Part shown: in pieces, positions 1 to 4,851 of the stretch
Numbering within the stretch: position 1 is the first letter of the stretch
Layout: each line of letters starts with the position of its first letter
Assembly (NCBI GenBank): GCA_964403285.1
Contig: CAYOFG010000055.1
Location: 1 to 8,753 of the forward strand
Length of the DNA stretch: 8,753 nucleotides
DNA from: WVXT01 sp964403285
GTDB lineage: Bacteria; UBA6262; WVXT01
Direction of reading: 5' to 3'
Notes under the pieces: generated by a model
Seen by the model: only the letters and a program-made list of their open reading frames with translations
What the model was told of the DNA's origin: nothing
Database searches by the model: none
Made by a program: the position numbers and the translations under genes

Positions 1-4
1 TATC

Positions 5-20
5 CCTCCCTTTCGGGAGG
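5..20 (-). terminator. GC-rich hairpin just downstream of porB (possible terminator)
   Basis: On the minus strand this is a perfect 6-bp stem, CCTCCC-GAAA-GGGAGG, with a GNRA-type loop, lying 21 bases after the porB stop. It could end the por transcript, but the window stops before any U-tract could be seen. Alternatively, the 3' arm GGGAGG is itself a good Shine-Dalgarno sequence and could serve a gene starting just outside the window, with the hairpin masking it. Confidence 0.35.
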
Positions 21-29
21 ACTCCAAAT

Positions 30-38
30 ATTATAGCA
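30..38 (-). promoter_or_regulatory. Possible extended -10 element after porB
   Basis: The minus strand reads TGCTATAAT, a consensus extended -10, immediately after the porB stop codon. No convincing -35 hexamer lies 16-18 bases upstream. If active, transcription would start near position 23, just before the GGGAGG-containing hairpin, and would serve a gene beyond the window edge. Short AT-rich matches arise easily by chance, so this is tentative. Confidence 0.25.
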
Positions 39-40
39 TA

Positions 41-1567
41 TTATTGCTGGGGTTGTGTGGCTTTGCACATATTTTCCAGATATTTCCAGTAGTCGTCTAC
101 TTCCTTTTGTATCCTTTCCAGAAATTCCTTATTCTCTTCTTTCAATAGATGACTAAATCTTCCCTGGCTCTTTATCCATTCAATGATTGGCTTTTTCTCT
201 TTGGGACGAATGGTTATTCTCCAGACTCCGTTCTCTACTTCAAAGAGAGGCCAGAATCCTGTGTCTACTGCTAATTTGGAAATCTCTACTGTCTTTTCCA
301 TTGGATAGCGCCATCCCCGATGGCAGGGAACAAGTATATTAATGAATGCCGGTCCATCAGCTTTGAAGGCTTTCTCTGCCTTGTTGACTAGGTCTTTCCA
401 GTGGGAGATTGACGCCTGGGCTACATAGGGAATGTGGTGAGCTGCCACTATTGAAGTCAGGTCTTTCCGAAACTGCTCCTTGCCCGGTTTTACTTTGCCT
501 GCTGGAGCGGTGGTTGTGGAAGCACCGCAAGGCGTGGCACCAGACCGCTGTATGCCGGTATTGTGGACAACAATACCATTGGCAATAAAGTTATGTTCGT
601 CTTCTACCCTTAAATCCAGGGTCGGTTCTTTTCCCACCAATTTTATCTCTTTTACTTTTTCCATTACAAAATACTCGTTGTCAATTAAAGAGTTTTCATA
701 TTCTTCTTTGGGTACAGTAAGGACTGCCGTACCGCCGTCTAGCAAAACTGTTCTACCCTCGGAGCTACCCCATAAGGGAAACCTTACCTCACTTTTTCTA
801 ACTTTGTTGTAATTGAACTTTTTTGATTTGTCCGGTACTAATTGTTTGGAAACAACGATTTCATCTCCAGAGGAAATATCTTTTAGCTCCTTCCAGACTA
901 ACTCATTGACTCTGCCTCGTCCGTTTCTCTTGAGAACCAGAAAGGGATGATTGGAAGTCGCTTTAATAGAATGGTGCAAAGTAGAAAGTTCATATATATC
1001 ATGTACGCCATTGTTGAAGATGCCACTGCAGCTTTTTAAAACCAACTCATGCGTCTTCATATCAAAGGCATACACCGGGTCGCCTACTTTTATTTCGGCA
1101 ATTCTTTTGATACCATCTTTGGTGGCTATTAATGTAGAAAGACTGAGACAGTTCATATAGGCTTCGTTGTCGTAACAGACGTAGACCATTTTGTGGCCTC
1201 TCTCCAGGGCTCCGGAGAGCGACTGTATTCCAATGTCATAAGTGCCACCATCGCCGCCAAAAGCGACAAACTTTATCTCTTTCTTTATCTTTCCTTTCTT
1301 CTTGAGAGCCCGATAGGCGGTTTCTGCGCCACTTATTGTGGCTGCCACGTTCTCAAAAGCATTGTGTATGAATGGCGAGTTCCAGGCTGTGTATGGATAT
1401 ATTGTGGTGGCTACTTCGAGACAACCTGTGGCGCATCCCACAACGACCGGGTCTTCTGTTCCCAGAAGGACCTGCCGGATACCTATGGAAGCCCCGCAGC
1501 CAGCGCAGAGGCGGTGGCCGCCGGTTAGGACTTTGGGTCTTTTTGATAGTTCTTTGATGGTTGCCAT
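41..1567 (-). CDS. porB: Pyruvate:ferredoxin oxidoreductase beta subunit, interrupted by an intein
   Basis: This is the thiamine-diphosphate (ThDP)-binding subunit of a four-subunit pyruvate:ferredoxin oxidoreductase, which converts pyruvate and CoA to acetyl-CoA, CO2 and reduced ferredoxin in the cytoplasm. The 508-residue precursor contains a 311-residue extein, the usual PorB length, as residues 1-139 and 337-508. Cys21, Cys24, Cys49 and probably Cys415 match the family's [4Fe-4S] ligands. The ThDP/Mg motif starts at GDGG (105-108) and runs to DNEAYMN (133-139), where the intein interrupts it. TGIQRSG resumes at 337. The ATG at 1567 has GGAGG seven bases upstream. It is the last gene of the porCDA-B cluster and follows porA after a 165-base spacer full of palindromic repeats. 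Pyruvate is the likely substrate, but other 2-oxoacids cannot be excluded from this subunit alone. Confidence 0.95.
   Translation of the reverse strand: MATIKELSKRPKVLTGGHRLCAGCGASIGIRQVLLGTEDPVVVGCATGCLEVATTIYPYTAWNSPFIHNAFENVAATISGAETAYRALKKKGKIKKEIKFVAFGGDGGTYDIGIQSLSGALERGHKMVYVCYDNEAYMNCLSLSTLIATKDGIKRIAEIKVGDPVYAFDMKTHELVLKSCSGIFNNGVHDIYELSTLHHSIKATSNHPFLVLKRNGRGRVNELVWKELKDISSGDEIVVSKQLVPDKSKKFNYNKVRKSEVRFPLWGSSEGRTVLLDGGTAVLTVPKEEYENSLIDNEYFVMEKVKEIKLVGKEPTLDLRVEDEHNFIANGIVVHNTGIQRSGATPCGASTTTAPAGKVKPGKEQFRKDLTSIVAAHHIPYVAQASISHWKDLVNKAEKAFKADGPAFINILVPCHRGWRYPMEKTVEISKLAVDTGFWPLFEVENGVWRITIRPKEKKPIIEWIKSQGRFSHLLKEENKEFLERIQKEVDDYWKYLENMCKATQPQQ
560..1150 (-). mobile_element. In-frame mini-intein within porB (197 residues, no endonuclease)
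   Basis: Residues 140-336 of the PorB precursor form a Hint-type protein-splicing element that breaks the otherwise continuous motif NEAYMN/TGIQRSG. Block A begins at Cys140 (CLSLSTLIATKDG) and continues to VGDPVYAFD. Block B contains the TxxH motif Thr204-Ser-Asn-His207. Block F is LRVEDEHNFIANG (319-331). Block G ends VVHN, giving penultimate His335 and terminal Asn336, followed by the nucleophile Thr337 in the C-extein. All residues for standard class 1 splicing are present. About 70 residues between roughly 240 and 310 replace the homing endonuclease and show no LAGLIDADG or HNH motif, so self-mobility appears lost. The frame is open throughout, so this is not a decayed insertion. Confidence 0.95.
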
Positions 1568-1596
1568 TTATGTGCCTCCAATTATTCTATATTAAC

Positions 1597-1728
1597 GCAG
1601 AGCTTCGCTCTGCTGCTACATTTCCTCTATTTAGGCGGCCACAGAGTGCCGCCACTACATTGAGGCAGAGCTTCCGCTCTGCAGCTACATTTCCCCTCAT
1701 TGGGCGACCACGGAGTGTCGCCCCTACA
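1597..1728. repeat. Cluster of four palindromic repeat units between porA and porB
   Basis: Four hairpin units lie head to tail: 1597-1620 (GCAGAGC-TTC-GCTCTGC, then TGCTACA), 1634-1659 (GGCGGC/GCCGCC, then ACTACA), 1665-1689 (GCAGAGC-TTCC-GCTCTGC, then AGCTACA) and 1702-1728 (GGGCGAC/GTCGCCC, then CTACA). Two stem families alternate and every unit ends in CTACA. The last unit shares an exact 26-base stretch with 3034-3059. The cluster fills most of the 165-base porA-porB spacer, so it is transcribed within the operon and could fold in the mRNA. It contains no open frame with protein support. Confidence 0.9.
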
Positions 1729-1732
1729 AAGA

Positions 1733-2914
1733 CTATTCTCGGACGCCGAGGTAGTTTACAAGGGTTTCTACTTTTTTCTTTTTAATAATCTCTTTTAGGT
1801 CTGTATAGACTTTTTCTATATCTTCAACGTTGATGTCTCTTCCTCCGAGACCGTAAATATAATTTACAATAAAAGGCTTGTCTTTTTTCTCATAGAAGGC
1901 TGACCTTATCTCATTGAACACTGGTCCGCCGCTATTGCTGAACGTGTCGCTTCTATCAAGTATGGCTACTGCATTTGCCTTGGAAAGTGCATTTACTACC
2001 TCTCTCGCCGGGAAAGGTCGCAGGAATCTTAACTTGACCATACCTGCTTTTACACCTTTTGCCCGCAGACGGTCCACTGTTGTCTTTGCTGTCCCGCAAG
2101 TGGAACTCAGAGCGAGAACTGCCAGGTCCGCGCCATCCATTTTATACTCTTCTAAATAGTTGTACTTCTTTCCTACGATCTTCTCAAACTTGTTTACAAT
2201 ACCGGGGATGACTGAATATGCTTTTATCATTGCCTCTGCTTCCTGCCTTTTGTGCTCAAAATAGTAGTCCTGTAAATCGAGCGGGCCGTAAGTGACAGCA
2301 TTATCAACATCCAGAAGAGAGTATCTGGTTCTTTTCTCGCCTATCCAGTCTTTTACTACTTTGTCCTCGAGAAGCTCAATCCGTTCCACGGCGTGGCTGG
2401 TTATGAATCCATCAAGGCATACCATAACCGGGAGAAGTATATTCTCATCTTCGGCAATCCTTACTGCCAGGAGAGTAGACTCGTACGCTTCCTGTCCGCT
2501 CTCGCAATAAATCTGTATCCAGCCAGAATCTCTTGCTCCCATAGAATCTGAATGGTCACAATGGATATTTATGGGGGCTGAAAGCGCTCGATTGACCACA
2601 GGCATCACGATGGGAAGCCTCAGCGAAGAGGCGATATAGACTATCTCCCACATTAGCGCCAGACCCTGGGAACATGTGGCTGTCATCGTCCTTGCCCCTG
2701 ATGCAGCTGCTCCCACGCAGGCGCTCATTGCGCTATGTTCCGATTCCACAGGAATCGTCTCTGTATCCACTAATCCATCAGCCACGAACTGGGAAAATGC
2801 CATTACAATCTCTGTCTGGGGAGTAATGGGATAGGCTGCTACAACATCCGGATTTATCTGGCGCATAGCGTGGGCAACTGCTTCGTTTCCTGTTAAAGCT
2901 AATTTATCTTTCAT
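1733..2914 (-). CDS. porA: Pyruvate:ferredoxin oxidoreductase alpha subunit
   Basis: This 393-residue protein is the alpha subunit, which contributes the pyrimidine-binding side of the thiamine-diphosphate site and the substrate pocket shared with PorB. Near the N-terminus it has the family motif AAYPITPQTE (residues 26-35), where Thr31 corresponds to the substrate-contacting Thr. VESEHSAM (56-63) includes the Glu region that activates the cofactor. NRALSAPINIH follows from residue 108, typical of pyruvate-type enzymes. The C-terminal half carries the transketolase-C-like domain, with the RFLRPFP and LDRSDTFSNSGG segments. The frame extends upstream to 2983, but the ATG at 2914 is chosen because GGAGGA lies six bases before it and family similarity starts there. 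The extra upstream residues fall in repeat DNA. Length is normal for the family. Confidence 0.95.
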   Translation of the reverse strand: MKDKLALTGNEAVAHAMRQINPDVVAAYPITPQTEIVMAFSQFVADGLVDTETIPVESEHSAMSACVGAAASGARTMTATCSQGLALMWEIVYIASSLRLPIVMPVVNRALSAPINIHCDHSDSMGARDSGWIQIYCESGQEAYESTLLAVRIAEDENILLPVMVCLDGFITSHAVERIELLEDKVVKDWIGEKRTRYSLLDVDNAVTYGPLDLQDYYFEHKRQEAEAMIKAYSVIPGIVNKFEKIVGKKYNYLEEYKMDGADLAVLALSSTCGTAKTTVDRLRAKGVKAGMVKLRFLRPFPAREVVNALSKANAVAILDRSDTFSNSGGPVFNEIRSAFYEKKDKPFIVNYIYGLGGRDINVEDIEKVYTDLKEIIKKKKVETLVNYLGVRE

Positions 2915-2920
2915 TATTTG

Positions 2921-2926
2921 TCCTCC
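2921..2926 (-). promoter_or_regulatory. Shine-Dalgarno site that fixes the porA start
   Basis: The minus strand reads GGAGGA, six bases before the ATG at 2912-2914. It supports starting porA at MKDKLALTG and rules out the longer frame, whose first codon lies inside the palindromic repeat cluster. Confidence 0.8.
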
Positions 2927-2945
2927 ACTGTGTAGTGATATTTTT

Positions 2946-3059
2946 TGTAGCAGCAAAGCGAGCTTTGCCTGACGCAGGCTCAAGCCTGCGGCTACCGATT
3001 TAGCAGAGCTGTCGCTCTGCAGCTACAACTTCAGGCGACCACGGAGTGTCGCCCCTACA
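2946..3059. repeat. Cluster of four palindromic repeat units between porD and porA
   Basis: Four hairpins occupy the 160-base porD-porA spacer. Unit 2946-2968 begins TGTAGCA and has stem GCAAAGC-GA-GCTTTGC, so it is inverted relative to the others. Unit 2974-2995 has stem GCAGGCT-CA-AGCCTGC followed by GGCTAC. Unit 3003-3027 has stem GCAGAGC-TGTC-GCTCTGC followed by AGCTACA. Unit 3034-3059 has stem GGCGAC/GTCGCC followed by CTACA and matches 1703-1728 exactly over 26 bases. Stem sequences vary while complementarity is kept, which points to selection on the hairpin or to a hairpin-dependent mobile unit. Confidence 0.9.
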
Positions 3060-3074
3060 TTCAATACAATGACA

Positions 3075-3350
3075 TTATTCTTTGACCATTTCGATGCACT
3101 TAACAGGGCATATCTCGGCGCAGATGCCGCAGCCCTTGCAATGGTCATAATCAAATCCGGTCATCTTCTCCTCGGATACGAGGATTGATGAATCGGGACA
3201 ATATATCCAGCAGTTGAGACAATTGGTGCACTTCTCAACATCCCTCACAGGCTTGAAAGTCCTCCAGTCACCTGTCTTATATTCTTGAGCATTTCCTGCC
3301 TCAACGATTAATCCAGCAATCGGTATCTCCTTCCAGCCTTTCTCTTTCAT
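3075..3350 (-). CDS. porD: Pyruvate:ferredoxin oxidoreductase delta subunit (2x[4Fe-4S] ferredoxin)
   Basis: This 91-residue ferredoxin-type subunit carries electrons from the PorB cluster to the external ferredoxin. Two classical binding motifs are visible: Cys41, 44, 47 with Cys51 (CTNCLNCWIYCP) and Cys71, 74, 77 with Cys81 (CKGCGICAEICP), giving two [4Fe-4S] clusters. An additional Cys85 is present. The N-terminal stretch with GDWRTFKPV is typical of PorD and distinguishes it from free ferredoxins. The ATG at 3350 is preceded by AGGAGGA. It begins 17 bases after porC ends and is followed by a 160-base repeat-filled spacer before porA. Length is normal. Confidence 0.95.
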   Translation of the reverse strand: MKEKGWKEIPIAGLIVEAGNAQEYKTGDWRTFKPVRDVEKCTNCLNCWIYCPDSSILVSEEKMTGFDYDHCKGCGICAEICPVKCIEMVKE

Positions 3351-3367
3351 AAGTCCTCCTATAAGAA

Positions 3368-3940
3368 TCAGCCAGATTCCGCTTCCTTATAAGCTCTCTC
3401 AATGGCTTCTATATTTTCCTTAACTGCTTTTTCTCCAATCTTTTTCAGGAACTTCTTCTTTAGATTCTCTTCAAGATCTTTCACTTTTATGATTCCTGTT
3501 GCCTTTATCAATGCTCCCAGCATAGGGGTATTGGGCATAGGCTTGCCCAGAGTGTCCAAAGAAATCTGAGTGGCATTTACAGTAAACACTTTTCCTTTGT
3601 TGAACTTGGTCTTCTGGCGAATTTTTTCCGGTTTCTCTTCTGTATTCACAATAAGGATACCTTTATCTCCCAGGCCCTCGGCAACATCTACTGTATCCAT
3701 AATTGTGGGGTCTATTACTACCACAACACCCGGACTTGTTACTCCGCAGTGGAGATTTATTGGCTCATCGCTGATGCGAGTGTAAGCCTTCATCGGCGCT
3801 CCTGACCTTTCGGGACCATATTCAGGAAATGCCTGAATGTACATCCCCCCACCCAAAGCTGTCTCTGCCAGAAGCTGGGCTGCTGTTTTAGCTCCCTGAC
3901 CTCCGCGGCCATGGAATCTTACTTCTATCAATTTTGCCAT
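3368..3940 (-). CDS. porC: Pyruvate:ferredoxin oxidoreductase gamma subunit
   Basis: This 190-residue protein is the gamma subunit (also called PorG) of the 2-oxoacid:ferredoxin oxidoreductase, corresponding to the domain that helps bind CoA in the single-chain enzymes. The diagnostic GRGGQG motif is at residues 11-16, and FPEYGPERSGAP follows at about 39-50 as expected. Length matches the family. The start at 3940 has AAGGAG eight bases upstream and a good promoter above it, so porC is probably the first gene of the operon. The order gamma-delta-alpha-beta is the arrangement known from Thermotoga and hyperthermophilic archaea. A 2-ketoisovalerate enzyme is possible, but the PorA motifs favour pyruvate. 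Confidence 0.93.
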   Translation of the reverse strand: MAKLIEVRFHGRGGQGAKTAAQLLAETALGGGMYIQAFPEYGPERSGAPMKAYTRISDEPINLHCGVTSPGVVVVIDPTIMDTVDVAEGLGDKGILIVNTEEKPEKIRQKTKFNKGKVFTVNATQISLDTLGKPMPNTPMLGALIKATGIIKVKDLEENLKKKFLKKIGEKAVKENIEAIERAYKEAESG

Positions 3941-3959
3941 TTCTTTTTCTCCTTGTAAA

Positions 3960-4014
3960 TTTTTGACAAAAGTCCAGCCAATTTTAGCAAAAAAATATCC
4001 TCTTTGTCAAAAAG
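3960..4014. promoter_or_regulatory. Pair of palindromic operator-like sites around the por promoter
   Basis: Two odd-centred palindromes of the same type flank the porC promoter. TTTTGACAAAA at 3961-3971 is centred on 3966 and lies just downstream of the expected transcription start. TTTGTCAAA at 4003-4011 is centred on 4007 and overlaps the -35 hexamer. The centres are 41 bp apart, close to four helical turns. Together 3960-3970 and 4003-4013 also form a perfect 11-bp inverted repeat. The position suits a repressor binding both sites. I cannot name the regulator. Confidence 0.5.
3981..4010 (-). promoter_or_regulatory. Sigma-70-type promoter of the porCDAB operon
   Basis: On the minus strand a perfect -35 TTGACA (4005-4010) is followed by an 18-bp spacer and -10 TAAAAT (3981-3986, one mismatch from TATAAT). 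Transcription would start near 3974, giving a leader of about 34 bases with AAGGAG (3949-3954) before the porC ATG at 3940. It is the best promoter match in the window, which fits a highly expressed catabolic enzyme. Confidence 0.75.
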
Positions 4015-4030
4015 ATTTATTGAGAGTAAC

Positions 4031-4066
4031 CCCCTCACCTTACTCTTCTCCCCAAAGGGGAGAGGG
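4031..4066. repeat. CCCCTCACC / TCTCCCC-AAA-GGGGAGA hairpin element
   Basis: A perfect 7-bp stem TCTCCCC-AAA-GGGGAGA (4047-4063) is preceded by CCCCTCACC. It lies 8 bases beyond the stop of the flavoprotein gene. The composition resembles the common CCCTCACCC...CTCTCCCC intergenic element seen in many bacterial genomes (recalled, not checked). It may reduce read-through from the flavoprotein gene into por. On the minus strand no T-tract follows the stem, so it is not a standard intrinsic terminator. Confidence 0.6.
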
Positions 4067-4070
4067 ATTC

Positions 4071-4631
4071 TTAACTATGTTTCCCGATTAATCGTCCGAG
4101 ATTGAAAGCTTCTTTCAGTTTCCCTCTCTTCTTCTTTATGGCGCCCTTCTCTGCCACGCCGGGCGCGAGTATTTTCCCCTTTAGCTTCATTCCCAGGTAT
4201 CTTGCGCTCATTGTTAGCATCTTCAAGAGAGGAGTTGCTTCACTGGGGTCTTCACCTGCAAAAACTGTGGTTAAAACCACCTCTTTCCCTTTTACCTTAT
4301 CCTCATTTTTCGGGCAGCAGAAGTAGACCAGCCTGTCTATGAGGGCTTTCATTGGAACAGTCGGTCCAAACCAGTACATAGGCGTGGCCAAAATTATGCA
4401 ATCACTATCCATAAGTTTCTTATAGATTCTCTTCATCCCATCATTTATCCAGCAAACTTCGGTCTCCCAGCAGGTATGGCATCCATCGCACTCCTTAATC
4501 CTCAAGTTGCTGAGAGAGATTAACTCTGTTTTTGCACCGGCTTTCTTTGCTCCTCTAAGAATTTCAGAAACCAAGATATGAGTATTACCTCCCTTACGGG
4601 GACTTCCCGCAATGCCAAGAATTTTTTTCAT
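4071..4631 (-). CDS. Iron-sulfur flavoprotein / NADPH-dependent FMN reductase family
   Basis: This 186-residue protein has a flavodoxin-like fold of the FMN reductase superfamily. The N-terminus carries the FMN phosphate loop GSPRKGGNT (residues 9-17), and TPMYWFGPTVPMKALIDR (about 83-100) matches the family's second flavin-binding segment. Cys48, 51, 54 and 60 form a compact C-x2-C-x2-C-x5-C motif, as in the archaeal and clostridial iron-sulfur flavoproteins that bind FMN plus one [4Fe-4S] cluster. The likely role is cytoplasmic electron transfer, perhaps from ferredoxin or in oxidative-stress defence. The partner is unknown. Nearby por genes make ferredoxin, but their separate promoter means linkage is only suggestive. 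The ATG at 4631 has AGGAGGT five bases upstream. Start and length look normal. Confidence 0.85.
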   Translation of the reverse strand: MKKILGIAGSPRKGGNTHILVSEILRGAKKAGAKTELISLSNLRIKECDGCHTCWETEVCWINDGMKRIYKKLMDSDCIILATPMYWFGPTVPMKALIDRLVYFCCPKNEDKVKGKEVVLTTVFAGEDPSEATPLLKMLTMSARYLGMKLKGKILAPGVAEKGAIKKKRGKLKEAFNLGRLIGKHS

Positions 4632-4669
4632 TTTGGACCTCCTTTTTTCACTCCACAGTTTGTGTATTT

Positions 4670-4698
4670 ATTGTAGCCGCAGAGCGCCATCTCTGCAA
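4670..4698 (-). promoter_or_regulatory. Candidate promoter of the iron-sulfur flavoprotein gene
   Basis: The minus strand reads TTGCAG (4693-4698), a 17-bp spacer and TACAAT (4670-4675), 38 bases upstream of the ATG. Both hexamers lie on a palindromic repeat unit: the terminal GCTACA of the repeat plus the next two bases makes the -10. The match is decent at both hexamers, but activity is inferred. Confidence 0.5.
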
Positions 4699-4762
4699 AA
4701 AGGAAGCAAAGCTTGCGCTTTGCTGCTACAGCCAGGGACAAACCTTGCGCTTTGCTGCTACA
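4672..4762. repeat. Cluster of palindromic repeat units between the flavoprotein gene and mgsA
   Basis: Three units fill the divergent spacer. Unit 4672-4696 starts TGTAGCC with stem GCAGAG/CTCTGC. Unit 4706-4730 has stem GCAAAGC-TTGC-GCTTTGC followed by TGCTACA. The third, about 4739-4762, keeps the right arm TTGCGCTTTGCTGCTACA identical to its neighbour, but its left arm is eroded to CAAACC. The last two are therefore a direct duplication with one degenerate copy. The first unit is inverted relative to the others, so the cluster as a whole is bounded by TGTAGC and GCTACA. Confidence 0.88.
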
Positions 4763-4777
4763 ATGGGGTCAAGTATA

Positions 4778-4806
4778 TTGTCTTTTCCTATCGGATATGC
4801 TATATT
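4778..4806 (+). promoter_or_regulatory. Promoter of mgsA (extended -10)
   Basis: TTGTCT (4778-4783), a 17-bp spacer and TATATT (4801-4806) form a promoter, strengthened by TG at 4798-4799 (TGCTATATT). Transcription would begin near 4813. That leaves almost no leader for an ATG at 4816 and supports translation from the ATG at 4852, which has AGGAG upstream. Confidence 0.6.
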
Positions 4807-4851
4807 GAAGACAGTATGAAGAAATCGTTTAGTGAGAGGAGCAGAAATACG

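Noticed and set aside
480..1160. Plus-strand open frames opposite the intein (480-812, 951-1160), considered as a possible endonuclease gene
   Set aside because: They are low-complexity shadows of the minus-strand coding frame, with no ribosome sites and no endonuclease motifs.
1597..1728. Repeat cluster considered as a CRISPR array
   Set aside because: Units are not identical, spacers are irregular and very short, and the stems vary in sequence while staying complementary. No cas genes are present.
1193..1785. Plus-strand frames opposite the porB N-terminus and the repeat cluster
   Set aside because: They overlap a firmly assigned gene on the other strand or translate palindromic repeats, giving residue patterns unlike real proteins.
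2915..2983. 23 extra N-terminal residues on porA
   Set aside because: They are translated from repeat DNA, the first ATG has no ribosome site, and GGAGGA precedes the ATG at 2914 where PorA similarity begins.
4612..4851. Long plus-strand frame extending mgsA upstream to 4612
   Set aside because: It reads through the flavoprotein start and the palindromic repeats, contains the mgsA promoter, and has no similarity to MgsA. The ATG at 4852 has AGGAG upstream.
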